A DNA stretch of 13,896 nt from Ktedonobacterales bacterium (GTDB lineage: Bacteria > Chloroflexota > Ktedonobacteria > Ktedonobacterales > JADMIN01). Where the stretch lies: contig JANWHL010000010.1 in the NCBI GenBank assembly GCA_025450405.1, positions 1 to 13,896 of the forward strand. Reading direction: 5' to 3'. Below are positions 5,189 to 11,854 of this stretch, one piece after another. Every line of letters begins with the position of its first letter. Positions within the stretch are counted from its first letter, which is position 1. The notes beneath the pieces were generated by a model that saw nothing but the letters and a program-made list of their open reading frames with translations, had not been told where the DNA came from and did not search any database. Position numbers and translations under genes: made by a program.

Positions 5189-7272
5189 GCGCCCGCGCGC
5201 GGTAAGCCTTCGCGCTGGTGGGGCAGACCATCGCCCCGGCGTGGGGGCGAGACGATTCGCGTGGTCGCCGAGGCGCTCGCCGTGCTGGTCGCCGTGCTGG
5301 TCGCCGTGCTGGTCGCCGTGGCGCTCGCGACTCGCCCGTTGACCGCGATCGGCGCGCTGGCCGCGATCGGCGCGCCGACGTGCCAGACGGGCCCCTGCCG
5401 TGGAACCAACCGGGGCAAACGCCCATCACGCCACGCCCACCAGAGGCAATAGGCCAGCGCCGGCCCGAACACGAAGAGCGCGCGGTAGCCATAGACTGGC
5501 GAAAGGCCATAGAGCGGCTGGAAAGCGTACTGGGTGACCGCGCCGCCCGCGAGCAGCACGGTAGCCACCGAGAGCCTGTCCCACGGGCGGAGCGCCGCCA
5601 GCGCCAGCGGCCACGTCACATACCAGGGCCAGAACCAGCCGCTGGCGACCACCACGTACCAGAACAGGATCCAGGCCCACGCGCTGAGCATGCCGGGGAG
5701 GCCACGCGCCCGCCGGAACTCGCGCAGCCAGAGCGCGCCAAACGCGATCATAGCGGCGGCCTTGAGCACGGTCTCGACGAGGATCTGCGACCACGACGGC
5801 CGGAGCCCAGTGAGACGGACCAGCCCGATCAGCGGCCACATGATCACTTCGAGCAGCGAGTTGTTCAGGCGCTGCGCTGGCGGAGAGTAGAGGATGGACT
5901 TGAAGGTGCCAGGGCCGGCCCAGAACGGCAGCGTCGCCACGATGACCACCGCCAGCACGATACCCAGCCGCCACGTCGCGGCCCAGAGGTCCGACCACCG
6001 CCAGTTGCGCGCCACCACCCACATCACACCGCGCACGTCAGCGGCATCACCGCCGCGGAGCCAGCGAGGTAGCGCGCGCTCCCGGTGCTCCGCCAATCGG
6101 CCGCGGGCCATCACGCGCAGGTAGACGATTGCGAAGAGATAGACAGGCAGCAGCGCGATCGGCACATACTTGATGGCGACGGCGATGCCAAACGCCAGCA
6201 GGGCCGGCACCTCCCAGCGACGAACCAGCAAGAGCACGCTCAGCAACAGGAAGGTGAGCATCAGCGCGTCGTTGTGGGCGCTGGCGCAGAATTCCAGCAG
6301 GCAGAGCGGGCTCCAGCCGTACATCAACGTGCCCAGCAGACGCCGTCGCGGGGCCACGCGCCCGAGGATGGCCCAGATCAGCACCATGTTGACCAGGTGG
6401 CAGACGAGGCCGAGCAGCTTGAAGAGCAGCACATAGGTGGCCAGTGAACCGCCGAGCGCTTCGGCCAGCGCCGTGATCCCGTTCGACATCAGCAGCCAGA
6501 TCGGGCCATACACCGAGCGCACATTGCGCCAATACACCAACCCGAGGAAGGGATCGTTGGCAAAGCGCGAGGGGACGGCGATCAACGGATTCGCGTGGTG
6601 GACGATAGCGATACGCCCATACATGACGTAGCTGAAGACGTCATCCGAGGGCAGCGACGGAAGCAAGACCAGCGTCCCGCCGAGGATGGCGGCGCCCACC
6701 ACCGCCAGCGCCAGGTGCCAGTGGCGCGGCGCCCGGGCCCGCACGCAGGCCAGCAGTACTCCGCCCAGGGCGAGCGTCGCGACCACCAGCAATCCGGCGA
6801 AGACCACCGCCGGCCAATGCGCCGACCCATCTTGCGGGCCGGCGTCGACGTGGAGCGGCATGCCCGGGAAGAGCAGACGCGCGGGAGTGAAGAGCCACGG
6901 CCACGCCCATGTGAGCGGCGAGACGCTTTGGGTCATGCCGCCGAGCGGCGCGATGGCGAGCGTGCCCAGCAGGCACAGCTCCATCAGCAGCCAGAGGGAG
7001 AACAGCGCCCGTGGGTCGAGCGCCCACCGCGTGCGGAATCGGGCGAGCGAACGTGCTCCGGCCCGCCGCGCTGGCGAGATGCCGTGCGGGCGCTCGAGGT
7101 GCCGGTTGGCCAGGTCCGCGCGCGCGGTGTGGTGGGGGACCGTGATGGCGGGCGGCTCGCCGAGCGGGCGGGCGTTACGCGTTGCCGTCGGCTGCGCGTC
7201 CGGTCCCACCATCAGTGGGAAGGCCCGGCGGCGGACCGTCCGTCCGCGCGTTCGCGGGCTCCCATGCCGCAT
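5173..7272 (-). CDS. GT-C glycosyltransferase, polyprenol-phosphate-mannose type (MptA/MptB / GT87-like)
   Basis: This is a polytopic glycosyltransferase of 699 residues, predicted to take a hexose, probably mannose, from a polyprenyl-phosphate donor on the outer face of the membrane. A basic, Pro-rich cytoplasmic N-terminus (1-85) is followed by about eleven to thirteen hydrophobic segments (first at 91-112, last near 596-612). GT-C landmarks are the acidic pair in the first large outer loop, LPSDDVFSYVMYGR (207-220), then NPL (228-230), RSVYGPIW (252-259), an HND triplet (333-335) and WFWPWYVTWPLALAAL (546-561), a pattern I know from alpha-mannosyltransferases of this class. The acceptor is unknown. 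The start at 7272 follows a near-perfect GGAGGTGA by 4 bases. The C-terminus is odd: after the last helix there are about 85 residues with a four-residue ATST repeat and a basic end, over tandem DNA repeats, so the last part may be a drifted extension. It probably leads a transcript that includes idi2. Confidence 0.9.
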   Translation of the reverse strand: MRHGSPRTRGRTVRRRAFPLMVGPDAQPTATRNARPLGEPPAITVPHHTARADLANRHLERPHGISPARRAGARSLARFRTRWALDPRALFSLWLLMELCLLGTLAIAPLGGMTQSVSPLTWAWPWLFTPARLLFPGMPLHVDAGPQDGSAHWPAVVFAGLLVVATLALGGVLLACVRARAPRHWHLALAVVGAAILGGTLVLLPSLPSDDVFSYVMYGRIAIVHHANPLIAVPSRFANDPFLGLVYWRNVRSVYGPIWLLMSNGITALAEALGGSLATYVLLFKLLGLVCHLVNMVLIWAILGRVAPRRRLLGTLMYGWSPLCLLEFCASAHNDALMLTFLLLSVLLLVRRWEVPALLAFGIAVAIKYVPIALLPVYLFAIVYLRVMARGRLAEHRERALPRWLRGGDAADVRGVMWVVARNWRWSDLWAATWRLGIVLAVVIVATLPFWAGPGTFKSILYSPPAQRLNNSLLEVIMWPLIGLVRLTGLRPSWSQILVETVLKAAAMIAFGALWLREFRRARGLPGMLSAWAWILFWYVVVASGWFWPWYVTWPLALAALRPWDRLSVATVLLAGGAVTQYAFQPLYGLSPVYGYRALFVFGPALAYCLWWAWRDGRLPRLVPRQGPVWHVGAPIAASAPIAVNGRVASATATSTATSTATSTASASATTRIVSPPRRGDGLPHQREGLPRAGAASGR
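5269..5328. repeat. 12-bp tandem repeat in the glycosyltransferase C-terminus
   Basis: CGTGCTGGTCGC occurs exactly three times (5281-5292, 5293-5304, 5305-5316), flanked by imperfect copies at 5269-5280 and 5317-5328. Read on the minus strand it encodes Ala-Thr-Ser-Thr repeats. A further pair of CCGCGATCGGCGCG copies, 18 bases apart, lies nearby (about 5343-5374) and encodes the API-AAS/API-AVN segment. Confidence 0.9.
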
Positions 7273-7443
7273 CCACTCACCTCCAGGTCCTCATCCGTGA
7301 TCCGTCGCCCGCACTTGTGTCGCCAGCCCGCACAGCGGGCTCGTGGTAGCCCATGCGTCCGCCCATACCGGCCGTCCACGCGGGCGGCGCAGCCTGGCCG
7401 CGTACGCGTGCGCCTGGTCCGCCGGGCGGGCGCGCACCCCGAC

Positions 7444-7449
7444 AGTATA
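7444..7449 (-). promoter_or_regulatory. Candidate -10 box for the glycosyltransferase gene
   Basis: TATACT on the minus strand (plus-strand AGTATA) lies about 170 bases upstream of the start codon at 7272. It is one of very few AT-rich hexamers in the region and is identical to the candidate -10 box of the hydrolase gene. No good -35 hexamer is present at 16-18 bases, which together with the adjacent dyad suggests a regulated promoter. The implied leader is about 165 bases. Confidence 0.4.
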
Positions 7450-7456
7450 GCACCAT

Positions 7457-7473
7457 CAGCTTGCGAAAAGCTG
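7457..7473. promoter_or_regulatory. 6-bp dyad, candidate operator
   Basis: CAGCTT-GCGAA-AAGCTG is a perfect inverted repeat with a 5-base centre. It covers the -10/-35 spacer and the expected -35 position of the candidate minus-strand promoter at 7444-7449, where a repressor or activator could act. A short hairpin is the alternative. It is in the divergent region between the glycosyltransferase and parA. Confidence 0.35.
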
Positions 7474-7556
7474 TCCCGCCGACGATGTGGCCGGACGCTC
7501 GCGCGCCTGCCGAACTATCGCAACGGTTCACCACATCGGCAGACTGGCTACCAGCC

Positions 7557-7585
7557 TTGTGTGTCGCCGGCAAGTGCGTTACAAT
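7557..7585 (+). promoter_or_regulatory. Candidate parA promoter (TTGTGT - 17 bp - TACAAT)
   Basis: TTGTGT (7557-7562) and TACAAT (7580-7585) are separated by exactly 17 bases, the ideal housekeeping-sigma spacing, with a five-of-six match at -10. Transcription would begin near 7592, giving a leader of about 210 bases before the GTG start of parA at 7806. This is the best promoter match seen in the window. Confidence 0.55.
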
Positions 7586-7805
7586 GGCGTCGAACCGCTC
7601 AGTTATCGTCCAGTTCTTTCGAGATGTGTCCCAGTTCGTCCATGTCTGTCCCGTGCCGTCCGCGTGGCCGCCATGGCGCCCGAGCCTTCCGGTCCTCGGA
7701 GTGGGTGTTCGCAAGCGCTTTGCCACCGGAACCGGCGGTGTGGCTCGCCGGCCGCGCCGTCCAACGCGATCGTATCCGCCGCTGCTGAAAGGGGGCGAGA
7801 TCCCG

Positions 7806-8603
7806 GTGCCCACGAGGGTTTTCGCGATTGCCAATCAGAAGGGCGGTGTCGGCAAGACGACGACGAGCATCAACCTCGCCGCCTATCTCGCCAACGCCGG
7901 CCGCAAAACGCTGGTCATTGACCTTGATCCGCAGTCGAATACCACCACCGGCATGGGGATGGACGCGCACCACGTCGGCAATTCGGTCTACGAGGTCCTG
8001 GTCACCGATGGTCTGCCGGTCGAGGCCGCCATCAAACAGGACATGCGCCCCAACCTCTCGCTGCTCCCGGCCAAGGTGGACCTCTACGCCGCCGAAATCG
8101 AGCTGGTCTATCTGAACGACCGCGAGTACCGGTTGAAGAACGCCCTCGCCCCCATCAAAGATCGCTACGACTTCATCCTCATTGATTGCCCACCCTCCCT
8201 CGGATTGCTGACCGTCAATTCGCTCACGGCCGCGGACGGGGTGATCCTGCCGCTCCAGTGCGAATACTTCGCCCTCGAAGGTATGCAGCAGCTGCTCAAG
8301 ACGATCAAGCTCGTGCGCGACCGCCTGAACCCGCGCATTGATCTGTTCGGCGTGGTGTTGACGATGTATGATCCACGGACGAAGCTCGGCAACGAGGTCG
8401 TCAAAGAAGTGCGCGACCATTTCAGCGCGCAGGTTTTCAGCACGCTCATCGGGCGCAATGTCCGGCTCTCGGAAGCGCCCAGCTACGGGCTGACCATTCT
8501 GGAGCACGACGCCCGCTCTCCCGGTGCCATGGCCTACAAGGCGCTGGCCGAGGAGGTCATCGAGCGGGCGGACGCGATGGTGGGGGTGACGAGCCATGCC
8601 TAA
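7806..8603 (+). CDS. parA: Chromosome-partitioning ATPase ParA (Soj)
   Basis: This is a cytoplasmic deviant-Walker ATPase that dimerises on ATP, binds DNA non-specifically and is released by ParB, moving ParB-parS complexes apart and often influencing replication initiation. The product is 265 residues (Soj about 253). Visible motifs are the deviant Walker A QKGGVGKTTT (11-20, with signature Lys12 and catalytic-site Lys17), DLDPQSNTT (39-47), Walker B FILIDCPPSLG (123-133) and the NVRLSEAPSYG segment (228-238). The N-terminus starts almost directly at the first strand, as in chromosomal Soj proteins without an added HTH domain. I chose GTG 7806, with AAAGGGGG about 9 bases upstream, because the conserved fold begins there. 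The stop overlaps the parB start by 8 bases, indicating translational coupling. Confidence 0.96.
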   Translation: MPTRVFAIANQKGGVGKTTTSINLAAYLANAGRKTLVIDLDPQSNTTTGMGMDAHHVGNSVYEVLVTDGLPVEAAIKQDMRPNLSLLPAKVDLYAAEIELVYLNDREYRLKNALAPIKDRYDFILIDCPPSLGLLTVNSLTAADGVILPLQCEYFALEGMQQLLKTIKLVRDRLNPRIDLFGVVLTMYDPRTKLGNEVVKEVRDHFSAQVFSTLIGRNVRLSEAPSYGLTILEHDARSPGAMAYKALAEEVIERADAMVGVTSHA

Positions 8604-9783
8604 GCAGCGATTCGGTCTGGGCAGGGGCCTCGATGCGCTCATCCCCGGCCCCAGTCCCGTCCCCGCCGATCTGCCCCTGGATACCGGTGTCGCCGCCTCG
8701 GCGATCTTCGAAGTGCCCGTGGACGCCATCGACCCCAACCCGTACCAGCCGCGCGCGGCGCTGGAAGATGACGAGGCCATGCTGGAGCTGGCCGCGTCCC
8801 TCCAGCAACACGGGTTGCTCCAGCCGATTCTGGTCACCCAATCGGCCATGGGACCCGACGGTCCGCGCTATCAGGTGATCGCGGGCGAGCGGCGCTGGCG
8901 GGCGGCCCAGATCGCCGGCCTGGAGACGCTGCCGGCGATCATCCGCGAGGCCACGCCCCGCATGATGTTGGAGCTGGCCCTGGTGGAGAACCTCCAACGC
9001 ACCGACCTCAATCCACTGGAGGCCGCCCACGGCTATGCCACGCTGATTGAGGAATACGGGCTGACCCAGGAAGAGGTGGCCGAGCGGGTGGGCCGCCAGC
9101 GCCCGACCGTGGCCAATACGATCCGGCTCCTCCAGCTCCCTGACGAGATCCGCGAGTACCTGCTCAAGACGCCGAAGGTCTTCACTGAGGGCCACGCCCG
9201 CGCGGTCCTGGGCATCACCACCGGCGACGCCGACCGGCTCCAGGCCGCGCGGCAGATCATCGCCCAGCAAATGAGTGTGCGTGCCGCCGAGGAGCTGGCC
9301 CGGCGGTATAATCAGGCGAACCTGCTGCTCGCGCCCGACCGCCGCGGCGGCAAGACGCGCCCGCAGAACTACGAAACCCGCGTCCTCGAGGAGGAGTTCA
9401 CACGCGCGGTGCAGATGAAGGTCCGCCTGCAGCGCTCGACCAAAGGTAAGGGCTCGCTGACCCTCTACTTCACCAACCAGGAGCAGTTGGAGTCGCTGTA
9501 TCAGCGGCTCGTGGCCGCGGAGATGGCCGCGGGCGGCGAAGACAGTGGCCTCTTCGCGGTGACTGGGTTGGGCGAGACGGTTGGTCTGGATAGCCTGAGC
9601 GCCATGGACACGCTGGGCAGCGGCGCGGGCATGAACGCTGCGGGCATGAACGCTGCGAGTGGCGCCAACGGCTACATGCCCGCCGTGTCCAGCAATGGAT
9701 CCGGCAACGGCACCGGCCACGCGACCAATGGGGCCAACGGGACCAGTGGGACGGATGCGTTCGACAGCACGTTCGACGACTAG
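8596..9783 (+). CDS. parB: Chromosome-partitioning protein ParB (Spo0J) with an extra Asn/Gly-rich tail
   Basis: ParB binds parS, clamps and slides on DNA as a CTP-dependent ring, and activates ParA. The 395-residue protein shows the N-terminal GLGRGLDALIP box that contacts ParA (7-17), the CTP-binding GERRWRA (97-103) and ENLQRTDLNP (131-140), a helix-turn-helix from about 156 to 176 (LTQEEVAERVGRQRPTVANT) and a C-terminal dimerisation part (about 265-310, with GSLTLYFTNQEQLESLYQRL). Most chromosomal ParBs end there, near 280-300 residues. Here about 85 more residues follow, the last 55 rich in Gly, Asn, Ala and Ser, with an exact AGMNA duplication and an acidic end (FDSTFDD). The start at 8596 lies inside the end of parA, with GGGGGTGA just upstream. 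Downstream membrane-protein genes follow after 36 bases with no evident terminator. Confidence 0.96.
   Translation: MPKQRFGLGRGLDALIPGPSPVPADLPLDTGVAASAIFEVPVDAIDPNPYQPRAALEDDEAMLELAASLQQHGLLQPILVTQSAMGPDGPRYQVIAGERRWRAAQIAGLETLPAIIREATPRMMLELALVENLQRTDLNPLEAAHGYATLIEEYGLTQEEVAERVGRQRPTVANTIRLLQLPDEIREYLLKTPKVFTEGHARAVLGITTGDADRLQAARQIIAQQMSVRAAEELARRYNQANLLLAPDRRGGKTRPQNYETRVLEEEFTRAVQMKVRLQRSTKGKGSLTLYFTNQEQLESLYQRLVAAEMAAGGEDSGLFAVTGLGETVGLDSLSAMDTLGSGAGMNAAGMNAASGANGYMPAVSSNGSGNGTGHATNGANGTSGTDAFDSTFDD
9625..9654. repeat. Exact 15-bp tandem duplication in the parB tail
   Basis: GCGGGCATGAACGCT occurs twice in direct succession (9625-9639, 9640-9654) and encodes Ala-Gly-Met-Asn-Ala twice at the start of the low-complexity tail. 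Confidence 0.9.
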
Positions 9784-9819
9784 CCACACCCCACGCGATG
9801 GGAGGACGAAGCACCGCCA

Positions 9820-10647
9820 ATGCAACAGCCTTGGAGCGTCTATTACTCGCCCGCGCCACCTCCGGCGTTCGCGCCCGCGCCGCGTCCTTCGCCGTGGACG
9901 GTACCGCTCCTTGGGCTGCTCTATGGGCTCTTCGCGGTGTTGCAGGTCGTCGTGTCGGTGTCCGCCGCGGTCGAGAACCATTCGGTCATCGCCGGGCTGT
10001 ACTACGGCACGCAACAGAGCGGCTTCGACCCAACCGTGGCCGTCCAATGGCTGGCGCCCATGCTGGTCGCCACGTACGGATCGTGCCTGGCCGCGTTCGT
10101 GATCGACATGGGGCTGTGCTGGTACGCGGGGCGCCTGGTGGCCGGCGCCTCCGTGCGTGGCTCTGGTGGCGCGGGCGCCGGCTTGCTGACATCGGTCATT
10201 GGATCCGCCATCTGGATCGCCGCGAGCATCGTCGCCGTGCTGTTCGCCCATACTGACGGAACCATCGCGGGCCTGTTCGCGACCACCCCTCAATATTCGG
10301 CGGCGAATGTGGGCGGAGAGATCGTTGGCCTGGTGGTCCAGGAGGGACTGGCGGCGGCGTTGGCGCTTGGCTTCGGGGCACTGGCCGGCGCGATCGGAGG
10401 AGCGTCCGCGCGGCCGCGGCCAGCCCTGGCGGTGATGCCACCAAGGGCGCACTCCATGCCGCCGATCGCGCCCGCGGCCATGCCCTATCCGGGCGCCGCT
10501 CCCTATCCCCTGAACCCGTATTACCCGGTGAACCTGCCGTATCCACCGCCCCCTGAGTTCTATCGCGCACTCGCGGGTGGGACGGGAGACGCCTCGCCCG
10601 CCGCGCCTGAACATCACTCCCCGGACGGCGGCCAGACGCCGCGCTGA
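9820..10647 (+). CDS. Four-helix membrane protein with Pro/Tyr-rich tail (family member 1)
   Basis: The product has 275 residues. A Pro/Ala-rich N-terminus (1-25) precedes four hydrophobic segments (about 27-49, 79-103, 118-142, 166-193), then a Pro/Tyr/Ala-rich tail from about 200 containing PYP and YPPPPEF motifs. Segment 2 carries YGSCLAAFVIDMGLCWYAGR (86-105), which aligns with YGTC-x-x-AF...AGR in the next two proteins, so I place it in the same family. It lacks the paired cysteines of their first outer loop. The positive residues after segment 2 suggest that this loop and both ends are cytoplasmic. The start has GGGAGGA about 14 bases upstream, a long spacing, so the exact start is less sure. 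It follows parB by 36 bases and is probably in the same operon. No function is known to me. Confidence 0.85.
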   Translation: MQQPWSVYYSPAPPPAFAPAPRPSPWTVPLLGLLYGLFAVLQVVVSVSAAVENHSVIAGLYYGTQQSGFDPTVAVQWLAPMLVATYGSCLAAFVIDMGLCWYAGRLVAGASVRGSGGAGAGLLTSVIGSAIWIAASIVAVLFAHTDGTIAGLFATTPQYSAANVGGEIVGLVVQEGLAAALALGFGALAGAIGGASARPRPALAVMPPRAHSMPPIAPAAMPYPGAAPYPLNPYYPVNLPYPPPPEFYRALAGGTGDASPAAPEHHSPDGGQTPR

Positions 10648-10677
10648 CTCGTGCCGGTGTTGGCGAGGGAGGATCGC

Positions 10678-11739
10678 ATGACAAGCGTTCCCCGCCCGGA
10701 GCAGGGCGGAGCGGCCGACCGGTCGGAGGACCCGACAATGGCCGCGGGGACCGCCCTGGGCTCGGGCCGGCCTCCCGCCACGCCAGCGGCCACGCCGCTG
10801 GGCGCGCCCAGCGCGGCCCCCATGGCGGCCCTCCAATGGGGCGCAATCTTTGGTCTCGTCGCCGCCGTACCCGCTGTGGGGCAGGTGCTGCTGGGGCTCG
10901 CCGCGGTGGCGGCCAACCAGGACGGGCTCAGCGCGTATCAATCGGCGGTGTCGGGCTACCAAGACTGCTTGCGCCAGGCACCCGATCCGTCCGTCTGCTC
11001 GCCACCGCCCCCCGGTTCGAGCATCCTCGCCGTGCTTGTCACCTTTTACGGCACCTGCTTGTTCGCGTTTCTGCTCACGCTGATCATCTATTTCTTCGCG
11101 GGGCGCCAGGGCGCGCACGCGGCGGGCCGGCGTGGGCCCGGGATCTGGGCGGCGGTCATCGCCGCGGCCATCGGCTCGATCGCCTACCTGATCGCCGGCA
11201 TCATCGCGGTTCAAGTGACGGGGCGGTCGCCCCTCGTGTTTGGCATCACGGCGCCAGATAGCGTCGCTCCCGGCGCGTGGGCCGCCACGCTCACCCGCGC
11301 CACCGTGGCCGTCGACGCCATCGCGTTGCTGCTGACCCTGGGGATTGCCGCCCTTGTGGGCCTGTGGGGCGCGGCGGTCGGTGCTCCGCATCCGCCCACG
11401 CCGCCGGTATCGGCCATGTGGCCGGCCGGCCCGTATGGCGCCCCACCCGGAGCGATCCCGCCGTACGGCGGATTCCCGCCGGGCTATGCCCCCTATGGCC
11501 CGTATGGCCCGGGCGGCCCATATGCGCCGTATCCCCCATCCCCGCCCTACCTGCCGCCGCCTCCCGGCGCGCCCCCATACGGCCCGTATCCACCCGCCGG
11601 CATGCCACCAGCGCATCCCGTCCATCCGCCTCATCCTGGGCATCCAGGCATGCCCGGGGCGCCGAGTCACGGCACGCCCACGCCGGGAGCGCCACCCAAT
11701 CCCCCACCCCCGCCTCCGGCCCACCACGGCGGCTCGTAG
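10678..11739 (+). CDS. Four-helix membrane protein with long Pro/Tyr/Gly tail (family member 2)
   Basis: The product has 353 residues. A disordered Ala/Pro N-terminus (1-48) precedes segments at about 53-79, 114-141, 155-180 and 208-235, then a tail of about 115 residues made largely of Pro, Gly, Tyr, Ala and His (PYG, YGPYGP, PPY). Shared with member 3 are ALQWGAIFGL (51-60), a C-X9-C pair (Cys97, Cys107) in the first outer loop, FYGTCLFAF (123-131), AGR after helix 2 and TGRSPLVFG (181-189) in the second outer loop. I chose ATG 10678, with GGGAGGA about 5 bases upstream; a GTG nine codons earlier (10651) and ATG 10738 are alternatives. It lies 30 bases after member 1. Not recognised; not an enzyme by any visible motif. 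The cysteines could form a disulfide outside the cytoplasm. Confidence 0.87.
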   Translation: MTSVPRPEQGGAADRSEDPTMAAGTALGSGRPPATPAATPLGAPSAAPMAALQWGAIFGLVAAVPAVGQVLLGLAAVAANQDGLSAYQSAVSGYQDCLRQAPDPSVCSPPPPGSSILAVLVTFYGTCLFAFLLTLIIYFFAGRQGAHAAGRRGPGIWAAVIAAAIGSIAYLIAGIIAVQVTGRSPLVFGITAPDSVAPGAWAATLTRATVAVDAIALLLTLGIAALVGLWGAAVGAPHPPTPPVSAMWPAGPYGAPPGAIPPYGGFPPGYAPYGPYGPGGPYAPYPPSPPYLPPPPGAPPYGPYPPAGMPPAHPVHPPHPGHPGMPGAPSHGTPTPGAPPNPPPPPPAHHGGS

Positions 11740-11762
11740 TGCCGTGTGCTATGCCGTGTGAC

Positions 11763-11785
11763 TTGCCTGGTGATTTGCCAGGTAA
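11763..11785. other. Stem-loop between family members 2 and 3
   Basis: TTGCCTGG (11763-11770) pairs with CCAGGTAA (11778-11785), giving 8 pairs including one G-T, around a 7-base loop. It starts 23 bases after the stop of member 2. No T-run follows, so it is not a standard intrinsic terminator. It could stabilise the upstream mRNA or attenuate transcription into member 3. Confidence 0.5.
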
Positions 11786-11806
11786 CCGCGGTTCTCCGAC
11801 GCGGGT

Positions 11807-11830
11807 GGCCGCCGCGAACGTCTGGCGGCC
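11807..11830. other. Stem-loop just upstream of the member 3 ribosome-binding site
   Basis: GGCCGCC (11807-11813) and GGCGGCC (11824-11830) form a perfect 7-bp GC stem with a 10-base loop. It ends 10 bases before the AAGGAGG ribosome-binding site (11841-11847). With the stem-loop at 11763-11785 it makes a two-hairpin leader in a gap of only 115 bases. Confidence 0.5.
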
Positions 11831-11854
11831 GACCGCCTTCAAGGAGGCGCCACG

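Larger units (their letters stand above)
7273..7805. other. Divergent intergenic region, glycosyltransferase / parA
   Basis: This 533-base stretch holds a promoter candidate for each side (7444-7449 minus; 7557-7585 plus) and one dyad (7457-7473). The frame of parA is open upstream to 7353, but the translation there is Arg/Pro/Trp-rich and unlike ParA, so I treat it as untranslated. I found no tRNA, riboswitch-like fold or canonical parS site in it. The parA leader (about 7592-7805) contains GC-rich partial hairpins, for example around 7720-7745. Confidence 0.4.

Noticed and set aside
4273..5205. A 310-codon plus-strand frame opposite idi2
   Set aside because: It is the reverse-strand shadow of a gene with all family motifs; its product is Arg/His-rich and matches nothing.
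7353..7805. Upstream extension of the parA frame by 151 codons
   Set aside because: The extra residues are Arg/Pro/Trp-rich, unlike any ParA N-terminus, and would start upstream of the best promoter. The GTG at 7806 sits at the usual Soj start.
7599..8849. A 416-codon minus-strand frame opposite parA and the start of parB
   Set aside because: It is an antisense shadow of the two best-supported genes in the window, with no recognisable domain.
8557..11727. A 1056-codon open frame on the minus strand, opposite parB and the first two membrane-protein genes
   Set aside because: It is antisense to confident genes, its product is Arg/Gly/His-rich without any domain, and long antisense frames are expected in high-GC DNA.
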